DNA of 64,000 bases from contig NZ_QJRY01000006.1 in assembly GCF_003205195.1 (NCBI RefSeq), positions 62,001 through 126,000 on the forward strand. Direction: 5' to 3'. The notes below the pieces were generated by a model. That model was not told the DNA's origin. It worked only from the letters and a program-made list of their open reading frames with translations, and did not search any database. This DNA comes from Peteryoungia wuzhouensis (GTDB taxonomy: Bacteria > Pseudomonadota > Alphaproteobacteria > Rhizobiales > Rhizobiaceae). The position numbers and the translations under genes are program-made. Positions 8,559 to 17,351 of the stretch are shown piece after piece (positions within the stretch are counted from its first letter, which is position 1; the number at the start of each line of letters is the position of its first letter).

Positions 8559-9436
8559 CAGCCCGGATTACATTTGAGGGTCTGCGGCACTCCGTTCTCG
8601 GCCCGATGCGGCGTAGCTTCTCCCGGCCATCCGGCGCTCTGGCAGGTGCTTGGTTGATACTCGTCGTGCTCGGAGCCATATTCGGCCCGATCCTCAGCCC
8701 CTATGCCTATGATGCGCAAGTGCTGAAGGAGGCATTTGGTCCACCTTCAGCCGGGCATTTCCTAGGGACAGACGAGTTCGGTCGGGACCTGTTGACGCGG
8801 CTCCTTCAGGGCGCGCGCACGTCATTGGCCGTCAGCAGCATTTCGATCCTGATATCGGTCACCGCCGGTTTGACGATAGGGGCGGCGGCCGGCTATTTCG
8901 GCGGTGTCTTCGATCGCATTGTGACTGCCATGGTGGATCTCACCTGGTCTTTTCCTGAAATCCTGATCGCGCTTATCCTCGTGGCAATCATAGGCCCGGG
9001 TGTCAGCGGCACCATGGCCGCAATTGCGGTTGCCTATCTCGCGCAATTCGCCAGGCTCGCGCGTGCGCAGATCATGACCCTGAAAGGCGAGACCTATATC
9101 GAGGCGGCCCGAAGTCTCGGCGCTGGTCACGGCCATCTGCTTTTCCGTCACCTGATCCCCAACGCGCTCGCACCTGTGCTGGTCAGTGCCATGTTGGCGA
9201 CCGGCGATGCGATCATTCTGGAAGCCACCCTCGGTTTCTTTGGCCTTGGCGCTCAACCACCCATGCCAAGCTGGGGATCGATGATGTCTTCAGGCTCGGC
9301 ACTGTTGTTCAAGGCCCCCTGGATCATCATCTTTCCCGGTCTCGCCGTCGGGTCGACGGTCATCGCCATCAATCTCTTCGGGGACGCGTTGATTGCCGCC
9401 CTGGATATTCGCGACCCGCGCCGGAGCCAGCCATGA
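8555..9436 (+). CDS. Dipeptide-type ABC transporter permease (DppC-like)
   Basis: A 293-residue inner-membrane permease that pairs with the DppB-like protein. It shows the family's periplasmic motif FLGTDEFGRDLLTRLLQGAR after the first membrane segment and the cytoplasmic EAA loop TYIEAARSLGAGHGHLLFRH. It overlaps both neighbours by four bases, indicating one transcript. Confidence 0.93.
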   Translation: MTARITFEGLRHSVLGPMRRSFSRPSGALAGAWLILVVLGAIFGPILSPYAYDAQVLKEAFGPPSAGHFLGTDEFGRDLLTRLLQGARTSLAVSSISILISVTAGLTIGAAAGYFGGVFDRIVTAMVDLTWSFPEILIALILVAIIGPGVSGTMAAIAVAYLAQFARLARAQIMTLKGETYIEAARSLGAGHGHLLFRHLIPNALAPVLVSAMLATGDAIILEATLGFFGLGAQPPMPSWGSMMSSGSALLFKAPWIIIFPGLAVGSTVIAINLFGDALIAALDIRDPRRSQP

Positions 9437-10398
9437 GCGCGCTTCTCGACGTGCAAGGCCTGTCTGTCAGCATCGGAAATACCGCCTTGCTGGATGAGGT
9501 GAGTTTTTCCGTCGAGCGGGGACAAATCCTGGGTCTCGTCGGTGAAAGCGGATCGGGAAAATCGCTCACCGCGCTGACCATAACCGGCCTTTTGCCTTTG
9601 ATCGGCGGACGCATCACCGGCGGTCGCGTCATGTTCGATGGCACGGACATGGCGAGGCTGGGGGAAACCGGCCTGCGTAAGCTGCGTGGCCGACGAATTG
9701 GATTTGTCATGCAAAACCCCATGACGGCGCTCGATCCGGTCCAGCGGATCGGCGAACAGGTGGATATAGTCTCGCGGCTCCACTTGGGTCTTTCCCGCAA
9801 GGAGGCCCGTTCCCGTACCCTCGACCTGTTGGCGCAGTTGCGTATTCCCGAGGCAAGCGCGGTTGCCGAAGCTTATCCTCATCAACTCTCTGGCGGCATG
9901 AAGCAGCGTATTGTGATCGCCATGGCGCTCGCCGGAGATCCCGACCTCATCGTTGCGGATGAACCCACGACAGCGTTGGACGTAACCGTTCAGGCGCAGA
10001 TTATCCAGATCCTGACCGGCCTCGTGCGGGAGCGTGGTCTCGCTCTGCTCCTGATAACCCACGATATGGGCGTCGTTGCCCAGGCATGCGACCGCGTGGC
10101 CGTCCTCTATGCTGGCCGGCTTGCGGAAGAGCAGCCGGTCGGATCACTTTTTGAAAGGCCGGCCCATCCATACACCAAGGCACTGATCGGCTGCATTCCG
10201 CGGGATGGAATGGAAGCCGGCGGACTGCGCGGAATTCCCGGGACCGTTCCGGGCGCCGCTCACTTTCCATCCGGGTGCCGGTTTCATCCGCGCTGTGACC
10301 GGGTCCTTGAAACGTGCCGGACGAGGCAACCTCTCCTTCGCCCTCTTTCCCCCAGCGGAGCGGCCGCCTGTTTTCTGGTAGAAGGAAAACCCGCATGA
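9433..10398 (+). CDS. Oligopeptide ABC transporter ATP-binding protein (DppD-like)
   Basis: A 321-residue ATPase subunit. Walker A is GESGSGKS, the signature is QLSGGMKQR, and Walker B is [12 protein letters not shown]. The C-terminal oligopeptide_ABC_C extension contains FHPRCDRVLETC, whose cysteines resemble the iron-sulfur site known for DppD. Overlaps the upstream and downstream genes by ATGA. Confidence 0.93.
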   Translation: MSALLDVQGLSVSIGNTALLDEVSFSVERGQILGLVGESGSGKSLTALTITGLLPLIGGRITGGRVMFDGTDMARLGETGLRKLRGRRIGFVMQNPMTALDPVQRIGEQVDIVSRLHLGLSRKEARSRTLDLLAQLRIPEASAVAEAYPHQLSGGMKQRIVIAMALAGDPDLIVADEPTTALDVTVQAQIIQILTGLVRERGLALLLITHDMGVVAQACDRVAVLYAGRLAEEQPVGSLFERPAHPYTKALIGCIPRDGMEAGGLRGIPGTVPGAAHFPSGCRFHPRCDRVLETCRTRQPLLRPLSPSGAAACFLVEGKPA

Positions 10399-11342
10399 CA
10401 GATCCGTTGCTGTCGATACAGGGGCTGACAAAGCGCTTTGCAACGGCCGGCGGTTGGTTCACCCGACCGCGCGAAATGACAGCCGTGCGAAACGTGGATC
10501 TCTCTCTGTCACGCGGTGAAGTGGTCGGCGTTGTCGGTGAATCGGGTTGTGGAAAGTCGACCCTGGCCCGACTGATCATGCGGTTGATCGAGCCGAGCGA
10601 AGGAGACGTGACGCTTGATGGCGTCAGCCTCGGCAACCTGGATCGGCGCGACCTTCAGGCGATCAGACGACGCATGGCGATGGTCTTCCAGGATCCCTAT
10701 TCATCGCTGGACCCGCGGTTCACCATTGCCAGGAGCCTGGAGGAGCCGTTCGCGGTTCAGTCTCGCCAGGTCTCGCCTGACGAGATTGGCGCGATGCTAG
10801 ACAGTGTCAGGCTTCCGGCTTCCACCGCCCAACGTTATCCGCACCAGTTGTCCGGTGGCCAGCGCCAGCGGGTGGGCATAGCTCGGGCCCTTGCGCTCAA
10901 GCCTGCTCTCGTCATCCTGGACGAGCCGACGGCCTCCCTCGATGTGTCGGTTCAGGCGCAGATCATCGAACTTCTGGCAACGCTGCGCGATCGCTTCGGT
11001 CTCACCTATCTCTTCATTTCCCATGACCTCAGCCTGGTTCGCTACTTCTGCGACCGGATCGTCGTCATGTATCTCGGTTCCGTGGTCGAAGTGCTCCCGT
11101 CTCCCCGCACGCCACCGCGTCACCCCTATACCCGAGCACTGATGGATTCGAGCTTCGCGCCCGATCCGAGCCTCCGCAGGACGATCGCACCCCTCTCCGG
11201 CGAAATACCCTCTCCGTTCAGTCTGCCCAAAGGTTGTGCCTTTGCAGCACGGTGCAGCCGCGCAAGCAGCGACTGTCGCAGCGAGGTGCCTCGTCTTGAG
11301 CGCCACGATGGTCATGCCTTCGCCTGCCTGCACCCCCTTTGA
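10395..11342 (+). CDS. Oligopeptide ABC transporter ATP-binding protein (DppF-like)
   Basis: A 315-residue second ATPase. Walker [10 protein letters not shown], signature [15 protein letters not shown] and Walker [15 protein letters not shown] are present, followed by the family C-terminal segment with [14 protein letters not shown]. The start at 10395 overlaps the preceding stop by ATGA; an upstream in-frame codon lies deep inside the DppD-like gene and is unlikely. Confidence 0.92.
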   Translation: MTDPLLSIQGLTKRFATAGGWFTRPREMTAVRNVDLSLSRGEVVGVVGESGCGKSTLARLIMRLIEPSEGDVTLDGVSLGNLDRRDLQAIRRRMAMVFQDPYSSLDPRFTIARSLEEPFAVQSRQVSPDEIGAMLDSVRLPASTAQRYPHQLSGGQRQRVGIARALALKPALVILDEPTASLDVSVQAQIIELLATLRDRFGLTYLFISHDLSLVRYFCDRIVVMYLGSVVEVLPSPRTPPRHPYTRALMDSSFAPDPSLRRTIAPLSGEIPSPFSLPKGCAFAARCSRASSDCRSEVPRLERHDGHAFACLHPL

Positions 11343-11363
11343 CTGTTGAAGCTGGATATCCTC

Positions 11364-12857
11364 ATGTCTTTTCGCGTCCTGACTGCCGAATTCGTCCATG
11401 AAAGCAATACCTTCAAGAAGGGTAAGACTGATCTCGATGCCTTTCGACGCGAAACGCTCGACCTGGGCCAAGCTGCAATCGAGAGATTCGGCGACGTCAA
11501 TGCAGAGATTGCGGGCTTCCTCGATGCAGGACGCGAGGCAGGCTGGAGTACAAGGCACGTGGTGTCGGCCCATGCCACACCGGGCGCACGCGTGTCGCGA
11601 GAGGCGTTTGATCATATTGCCGGGCTGATCTGCGATGCGGCCCGCGAGGAAGGCGAGGATCTGGACGGCATATTGCTTGCCCTGCATGGTTCGATGGTCC
11701 CGGATTTTTGCGAGGATGGTGAAGGCGAACTGCTCAGCCGGATTCGAGCGATCGTTGGACCGGACCTGCCCATCGCGGTCACGCTCGATCTGCATGCGAT
11801 GGCGACACCGCTGATGGTCAGCCAGGCGCAGATCTTCGTCTCCTACAAGACCTATCCCCATATCGACATGCGCGAGATCGGTTGCCAGGCCGGGCGACTG
11901 CTGCACAGGGTCCTGGCCGGTACCATTCACCCACGAACGCTGCGCGTTCATATCCCGATGCTCGACGAAGCGAATGCTGGGCGCACGGACGTGACGGAAA
12001 CCAAGGCTCTTTACGACCGTGCTCGATTGCACGAGCAGGAGCCTGGAATCCTCGCGGTATCGATCAATGCCGGATTTTCCGAGGCAGACATCGAGGAGGC
12101 CGGGGCAACCGTGCTGGTGACCTATGATGAAGCCACAGCCGGATCACAAACACGGGCTCAGGTCATCGCCGATGGTCTGGCAGCGACGATTTGGGAGCAG
12201 CGTGAGCAGGTTGCCAATGACTTTCTGTCCCCGGCGGACGCGGCAGGCATCGCCAAAGACTTTGAGTTGTCGGGTCGCCCTCTGGTCATCGCCGACTACG
12301 CTGACAATCCCGGGGCAGGGGCCTATGGGGACGCCACGGCCCTGCTTCAGGCATTGCTGGCGGCAGGTGCAACACAGGGCGCCTTTGCTCCGATCATTGA
12401 TCCGGAGGCGGCAGCGCTTCTGCATCGCCATCGCGCGGGCGATACCGTCACTCTGGAACTGGGCGGCAAGGTCGACCCGACCTTCGGGGGCGGGCCGCTG
12501 ACGCTGACCGGCCAGATCATGTGTCTGTCCGATGGTTCCTACACTGGTGACGGGCCCATCCTGGGTGGGATCACACACAGCTTTGGACCCACAGCCGTAT
12601 TCAGGGTCGCCGGCATCGACATTCTCGTGGTGAGCATTCCGGGGCAGATGCTTGATTTGCAACAGGTCCGCGCTTTCGGCATCGAGCCGACATGCCTTCG
12701 CTTCCTGGTGGTCAAGTCGATGCAGCACTTCCGCGCTGCTTTCGAGCCTCTCGCGGCAAAGGTGATTGTCTGCGACAGCGGAGCACTTGCGACACCGCGG
12801 GCAGAACTTCGCCCCTATGTCCGCGTTCGACGACCAATTTGGCCCCTGGACAAGTAA
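11364..12857 (+). CDS. M81 family metallopeptidase (MlrC-like)
   Basis: A 497-residue protein with the M81 N-terminal domain (about residues 1-290) and MlrC C-terminal domain. It begins FRVLTAEFVHESNTFKKG, as the family does, and carries the putative metal-site motifs LDLHA and YKTYPHIDMREIG. MlrC cleaves the linear tetrapeptide product of the D-amino-acid-containing toxin microcystin (established knowledge); most relatives are uncharacterized and cluster with peptide transporters, as here. No signal peptide, so it probably acts on imported substrate in the cytosol. The ATG at 11364 is preferred to a TTG at 11346 because the family normally starts there. Confidence 0.88.
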   Translation: MSFRVLTAEFVHESNTFKKGKTDLDAFRRETLDLGQAAIERFGDVNAEIAGFLDAGREAGWSTRHVVSAHATPGARVSREAFDHIAGLICDAAREEGEDLDGILLALHGSMVPDFCEDGEGELLSRIRAIVGPDLPIAVTLDLHAMATPLMVSQAQIFVSYKTYPHIDMREIGCQAGRLLHRVLAGTIHPRTLRVHIPMLDEANAGRTDVTETKALYDRARLHEQEPGILAVSINAGFSEADIEEAGATVLVTYDEATAGSQTRAQVIADGLAATIWEQREQVANDFLSPADAAGIAKDFELSGRPLVIADYADNPGAGAYGDATALLQALLAAGATQGAFAPIIDPEAAALLHRHRAGDTVTLELGGKVDPTFGGGPLTLTGQIMCLSDGSYTGDGPILGGITHSFGPTAVFRVAGIDILVVSIPGQMLDLQQVRAFGIEPTCLRFLVVKSMQHFRAAFEPLAAKVIVCDSGALATPRAELRPYVRVRRPIWPLDK

Positions 12858-12897
12858 GCAAATTCTTCAGCGAGCCGACTGATACCGCAGGCGCACT

Positions 12898-13788
12898 TCA
12901 GGCGTTCGCGGTCATACCGAAACGACGCAGGATTTCCGCGATCTTCGCATCCTGCTCTGGATCGGGAAGCAGAGCCGGCTGACGGCTGGCACCGACCGAG
13001 GCATCTTGCAAAAAGAGCGCCCGCTTGACCATGGCAGGGGCAAAGCCGAGCGCATAGAGATCGGTGCGGAAGGCTGTGAAAACCGCTTGCTGCCTCTCGG
13101 CTTCCGCGATGTCGCCGGTGTTGTAGCCTTTCAAAATTCCAGCCAGCACCTCCGGTAGCGCATTGCCGAGACCGGAAATGCAGCCGGCAGCACCGTTCTG
13201 TAGCGCCCAGAGCACCAGGTGATCTGGACCGGAATAGACGTCGAAACCCGGTATGTCGCGGGAGACGGCGAGATAGGCTTCCAGCGTTTCCTTCGCGCCG
13301 CCCGAATCCTTGATCCCGGCAATATTGCCATGGGCGGCGAGTTTGCGGGCCGTCTCCGGCTCGATGTGGTTCTGCGTGCGGGCCGGGATATCGTAGAGAT
13401 AGATTGGAGTGTTCACGGCATCGGCAACCGTCGAGAAATGGCGGATGAGACCGTCCTGCGTGCAGGCGATGAAGAAGGGCGTGATGACGGCGATGGCCGT
13501 CACGCCGATCCGGTCGAATTCCTTCGCAAGCTTGATCGTCTCGAAAGTGGCCGGCATGCCAGCATTGACGATGACGTCGACCTTGCCGCCGACCTCGTCG
13601 ACCACAGCTTCCGCGAGCCTCACTTTCTCCTCGAAGGTGAGCGCGGTGAAATCCCCATTGGTGCCGGCGCACATGATGTTGTTGCCGGCGGCCACCTGAC
13701 GGCGGACCTGCGCGCGCGTGGCTTCGTAATTGATCGTCTCGTCCTCGTTGAAGCAGGTGACGAGCGCGACGAAGGCCTTTTTCGACAT
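12898..13788 (-). CDS. Dihydrodipicolinate synthase / N-acetylneuraminate lyase family aldolase
   Basis: A 296-residue class I aldolase of the DapA/NanA superfamily. The Schiff-base lysine is Lys160 (NIAGIKDSGG) and the catalytic tyrosine Tyr132 (IYLYDIPART). The substrate loop reads GTNGDF where DapA usually has GTTGE, which argues against a biosynthetic DapA and for a catabolic pyruvate-aldolase or dehydratase. It is the last gene of the minus-strand operon EamA - SBP - permeases - ATPase - aldolase, with 26 bp to the ATPase gene. The substrate is probably a 2-keto-3-deoxy acid or keto acid (inference). Confidence 0.88.
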   Translation of the reverse strand: MSKKAFVALVTCFNEDETINYEATRAQVRRQVAAGNNIMCAGTNGDFTALTFEEKVRLAEAVVDEVGGKVDVIVNAGMPATFETIKLAKEFDRIGVTAIAVITPFFIACTQDGLIRHFSTVADAVNTPIYLYDIPARTQNHIEPETARKLAAHGNIAGIKDSGGAKETLEAYLAVSRDIPGFDVYSGPDHLVLWALQNGAAGCISGLGNALPEVLAGILKGYNTGDIAEAERQQAVFTAFRTDLYALGFAPAMVKRALFLQDASVGASRQPALLPDPEQDAKIAEILRRFGMTANA

Positions 13789-13814
13789 GGTGGTGTTCTC
13801 CGGAATGGTCTGAC

Positions 13815-15434
13815 TTACGAGGCGCGGCTGAGACGGGCAGCGCGATTTTGCGCCTGAACGTCGGGATCGGGATCAAGCCCGGCGGCAAGCAGCGCCTGGG
13901 TATAGGGTTTTTGCGGTGTCTCGAAGATCTCGCGCACGGTTCCCAGCTCGACGACTTCGCCCTTCTGCATGACCATCACATGGTCGGCAAAGTCGCGCAC
14001 CACGGGCAGGTCATGCGCGATGAAGATGAAGGCGATGCCCATGTCGCGGCGCAGCCTGTCGAGGAGCGCGATGACCTGCGCCTGGACCGACACGTCGAGG
14101 GCCGACACCGCCTCGTCGCAGATGATTAGCTGCGGTTCGAGCGCCAGCGCCCGGGCAATGGCGATGCGCTGGCGCTGGCCACCGGAAAACTGGTGCGGAT
14201 AACGGCCCATATGCTCCGGGCCGAGCCCGACCTGGGTCAGCAGTTCAGCGACCCGCTCCCGCCACTTCGCTTTCGGCAAAATGTCGGGATGGATGATCCA
14301 GGCTTCCGAGATCAGCTGGTAGACCGTCATGCGCGGGTTGAGCGACTGCGTCGGATCCTGGAACACCATCTGCAGATCGCGGCGCAGCTTGTAGAGTTCG
14401 GCGGGCGACAGGGTGAAAAGGTCGCGGCCCTTCCAGTGTGCAGAGCCGGAATCCGGCTCATCGAGTCGCAGAAGAATGCGGGCGAGCGTTGACTTGCCCG
14501 AACCGCTTTCGCCGACGACGGCCAGCGTCTCGCCCGCCAGCAGATCGAAGGACACGCCCTTCAGCGCGGCGAAGGCACCGTAAGTCTTGCGCACGTCCCG
14601 AACGGAGAGGACAGGTTCCGCCCCCTTCAGCGGTTCGTGCATTTCGCCTTTGCCCGGCGCTGCCGCGATCAGCTTCTTGGTATAAGGATGCCGCGGGTTC
14701 TTGTAGACCTCGCGCACCGTGCCGGCCTCGACCAGAACGCCTTTCTCCATCACCACGACACGGTCCGCGATCTCGGCCACGACGCCGAGATCGTGCGTGA
14801 TGATGAGAACGGCCATGCCGGTTTCGCGCTGCAACTCCTTGAGAAGCGCTAGCACTTCGGCCTGCACGGTGACATCGAGCGCGGTGGTCGGCTCATCCGC
14901 GATCAGAAGATCGGGTCGAAGCGCGAGTGCCATCGCGATCATCACGCGCTGACGCTGGCCACCGGAAAACTCGTGCGGATATTTGTCGAGGGCATTATCA
15001 GGGTCGGGAATGCCGACACGTCCGAGAAGCCGAAGCGCCTCGGCCTGCGCCTTGGCACTATCCGTACCATGGGTCGTCAGCGCCTCGCGGATCTGCCAGC
15101 CGACGGTATAGACCGGATTGAGGTGGCTGAGCGGATCCTGGAAGATCATCGCAATCTTACGGCCGTTGATCTCGCGCCGTGCCGCCAGTGGCATCTTCAG
15201 GAGATCGACGCCGTCCAGCAGGATTTCTCCTGAGCTGATGCGCCCCGGCGGCATGTCGATCAGGTTCATGATCGCTGAAGACGAGACCGATTTGCCAGAA
15301 CCGCTTTCCCCGAGGATCGCCAGCGTCTCGCCGCGATCGAGATGATAGGACATGTCGCGCACGGCCTTGACCACGCCGACGGCTGTATGGAATTCGACGG
15401 AGAGGTTGCGGACTTCGAGAAGGTGGTCAGCCAT
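13815..15434 (-). CDS. Fused double ATPase of a dipeptide-type ABC transporter (GsiA-like)
   Basis: A 539-residue protein holding two complete ABC ATPase domains in tandem, equivalent to DppD plus DppF. Each half has Walker A GESGSGKS and the signature FSGGQRQR; Walker B is [13 protein letters not shown] in the first and [12 protein letters not shown] in the second (Ala for Pro). The ATG follows AAGGGG and overlaps the upstream permease gene by 8 bp. It powers the two permeases upstream. Confidence 0.93.
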   Translation of the reverse strand: MADHLLEVRNLSVEFHTAVGVVKAVRDMSYHLDRGETLAILGESGSGKSVSSSAIMNLIDMPPGRISSGEILLDGVDLLKMPLAARREINGRKIAMIFQDPLSHLNPVYTVGWQIREALTTHGTDSAKAQAEALRLLGRVGIPDPDNALDKYPHEFSGGQRQRVMIAMALALRPDLLIADEPTTALDVTVQAEVLALLKELQRETGMAVLIITHDLGVVAEIADRVVVMEKGVLVEAGTVREVYKNPRHPYTKKLIAAAPGKGEMHEPLKGAEPVLSVRDVRKTYGAFAALKGVSFDLLAGETLAVVGESGSGKSTLARILLRLDEPDSGSAHWKGRDLFTLSPAELYKLRRDLQMVFQDPTQSLNPRMTVYQLISEAWIIHPDILPKAKWRERVAELLTQVGLGPEHMGRYPHQFSGGQRQRIAIARALALEPQLIICDEAVSALDVSVQAQVIALLDRLRRDMGIAFIFIAHDLPVVRDFADHVMVMQKGEVVELGTVREIFETPQKPYTQALLAAGLDPDPDVQAQNRAARLSRAS

Positions 15435-16344
15435 TCTTGGCCCCTTTCATTTCCAGACGCCAGCGCTGCACCGGATCGAGCGCAATCCGCAGCCAATTGG
15501 ACAGAAGGTTCAGCGACATCGTCGTGAGGATGATCGCGAGCCCAGGCCAGAAGGACAGCCACCAGGCATTGGTGAGGTATTGCCGCCCCTGGCTAATCAT
15601 CAGGCCCCAGGTGATCTCCGGCGGCTGAATGCCGATGCCGAGGAAAGAAAGCGCGCTTTCCGCCAACATCACATAGGCGAAGTCGAGGGTGGCGAGCGTG
15701 GTGAGCGTTGGAAGCACCACCGGCAGGATATGCCGGAAGACGATGCGCTTGCTGGACGCGCCCATGACGCGCGCCGCCTGCACGAACATGCGCTCGCGGA
15801 TCTCCAGCACCTCGGCCCGCGTGGTGCGCAGATAGACGGGGATGCGGGTGATGGCGAGCACCATCATCAGGTTGAGGATGGACGAGCCCAGAATGTAGAG
15901 CACGATGACCGCAATCAGCAGCGACGGGAAGGACATGATCACGTCGGCAAGCCGCATGATGATCTGGCTGACCCGTGGCGAGGAAAAGCCGGCGATCAGG
16001 CCGAGAACCGTTCCGGTCACCGCCGAAATCAACACGGCACCGGCCGCGACCATGATCGTGTTCTGCGTGGCCACGATGATACGTGCCAGCAGCGGTCGGC
16101 CAAGCGCGTCGGCGCCCATCCACCAGACCCAGGCCTTGTCGAAATCGAAGGGTGCTGCGTTGCGGCCGCGCAGGTTCTGCTTCGTCGCGAGATCACCAAG
16201 CCAGCTCGGGCCAATGATCGCCATGAGCACAATGATCAGCAGAAAGATCGCAGCACAGAGCGCAAACTTGTCGGCGAGCAGCATGCGGCCCATGCGCTTG
16301 AAGAAGGGAGGCTCGTCAATGACGGCGGTGGCGTCGAGGGACAT
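15427..16344 (-). CDS. Dipeptide-type ABC transporter permease (DppC-like)
   Basis: A 305-residue inner-membrane permease. The motif WMGADALGRPLLARIIVATQ matches the DppC family, and the EAA loop FVQAARVMGASSKRIVFRHI is intact. The ATG at 16344 follows GAGGAG with 6-nt spacing; an earlier codon at 16377 would extend into the upstream permease gene. Confidence 0.92.
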   Translation of the reverse strand: MSLDATAVIDEPPFFKRMGRMLLADKFALCAAIFLLIIVLMAIIGPSWLGDLATKQNLRGRNAAPFDFDKAWVWWMGADALGRPLLARIIVATQNTIMVAAGAVLISAVTGTVLGLIAGFSSPRVSQIIMRLADVIMSFPSLLIAVIVLYILGSSILNLMMVLAITRIPVYLRTTRAEVLEIRERMFVQAARVMGASSKRIVFRHILPVVLPTLTTLATLDFAYVMLAESALSFLGIGIQPPEITWGLMISQGRQYLTNAWWLSFWPGLAIILTTMSLNLLSNWLRIALDPVQRWRLEMKGAKNG

Positions 16345-16354
16345 CGTCTTCTCC

Positions 16355-17269
16355 TCAGTTCCTGATACGCGGATCAAGAAGCGCGTAAGCGAGATCGATC
16401 AGCAGGTTCATGAGAAAGATGGCGAGTGCCGTGACGAGGATTGCAGCCAGCACCACGTTGAAGTCGCGCTGCAGGATGGAATCGATCATCAGCTTGCCGA
16501 CGCCCGGAAAGCCGAAGATGGTTTCGATGATGACGGCGCCATTGAGCAGGCTGGCCGCCTGGTCGCCGATGACGGTGATGACGGGCAGCATGGCATTGCG
16601 CAGTGCATGGACGAAGATGATTGGGGTCGATTTCACGCCCTTGGCACGCGCGGTTTTCACGTAAGCGGATGAGAGCGCCGAGATCATCGAACCCCGCACC
16701 ACCTGCACGATGATGCCGAAAGGCCGGACGAAGAGCACGCCGATCGGCAGGATCCAGTGCCAGATCGACCCAGTCCCCGAGGTGGGCAGCCAGGAGAGGT
16801 TCACCGCAAAGATGACGATCGCGACGATCGCCAGCCAGAAATCCGGAACGGAAGCACCGACCAGCGAGACGATCGACGAGAAGCGATCAAAGAAACCACC
16901 GGCCCGAAACGCGGCGAGCGAGCCGACAACGATGGCGGCTGCGGTGACGAGGCTCATGGTGATGACGGCAAGCCACAGCGTCCAGACGAAGGCCTCAAGC
17001 ACCACGTCGAGCGCCGGTCGTGCCTTGCGCAGGGACTCGCCGAGATCGCCGGTCACGACGTCGCCGACATAGCGGCCGAACTGCACCAGCAGCGGATCGT
17101 TCAGGCCATGCAGTTCCCGGAACTGGTTCTTCATCTCTTCCGATGCCTCGACCGGCAGGAAGAGCGCTGCCGGATCACCGGTCAGGCGAGAGAGGAAGAA
17201 GACCATGACCACCAGACCGATCAGCGAGATCAGACTGGCCACGGCGCGTTTTCGGATGAAGCTCAGCAT
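16355..17269 (-). CDS. Dipeptide-type ABC transporter permease (DppB-like)
   Basis: A 304-residue inner-membrane permease starting MLSFIRKRAVASLISLIGLV. Motifs include TGDPAALFLPVEA and the EAA loop KTARAKGVKSTPIIFVHALR. It is separated from the binding-protein gene by 82 bp that hold two strong hairpins. Confidence 0.92.
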   Translation of the reverse strand: MLSFIRKRAVASLISLIGLVVMVFFLSRLTGDPAALFLPVEASEEMKNQFRELHGLNDPLLVQFGRYVGDVVTGDLGESLRKARPALDVVLEAFVWTLWLAVITMSLVTAAAIVVGSLAAFRAGGFFDRFSSIVSLVGASVPDFWLAIVAIVIFAVNLSWLPTSGTGSIWHWILPIGVLFVRPFGIIVQVVRGSMISALSSAYVKTARAKGVKSTPIIFVHALRNAMLPVITVIGDQAASLLNGAVIIETIFGFPGVGKLMIDSILQRDFNVVLAAILVTALAIFLMNLLIDLAYALLDPRIRN

Positions 17270-17288
17270 GGCGTCCTCGAAGAAAACG

Positions 17289-17347
17289 ATGCGGCGGGAT
17301 CATCCCGCCGCATGACTTGCCTTGGGACGGGCGGCGGCTGCCGCCCG
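17289..17347 (-). promoter_or_regulatory. Two tandem hairpins between binding-protein and permease genes
   Basis: 17289-17313 is a perfect 12-bp-arm inverted repeat around a single base (ATGCGGCGGGAT / ATCCCGCCGCAT). 17328-17347 is an 8-bp-arm repeat (CGGGCGGC / GCCGCCCG) with a 4-nt loop. Both lie just after the binding-protein stop codon. Such hairpins commonly protect the binding-protein mRNA or attenuate the downstream genes. Confidence 0.7.
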
Positions 17348-17351
17348 ACGA

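Noticed and set aside
12815..13888. Alternative 357-codon minus-strand frame overlapping the aldolase
   Set aside because: The overlapping frame 12898-13788 carries the catalytic Lys and Tyr motifs of the aldolase family; the longer frame is a shifted shadow rich in Arg.
15352..16365. 337-codon open frame on the plus strand opposite a permease gene
   Set aside because: It is antisense to a conserved DppC-like gene and of low-complexity charged composition.
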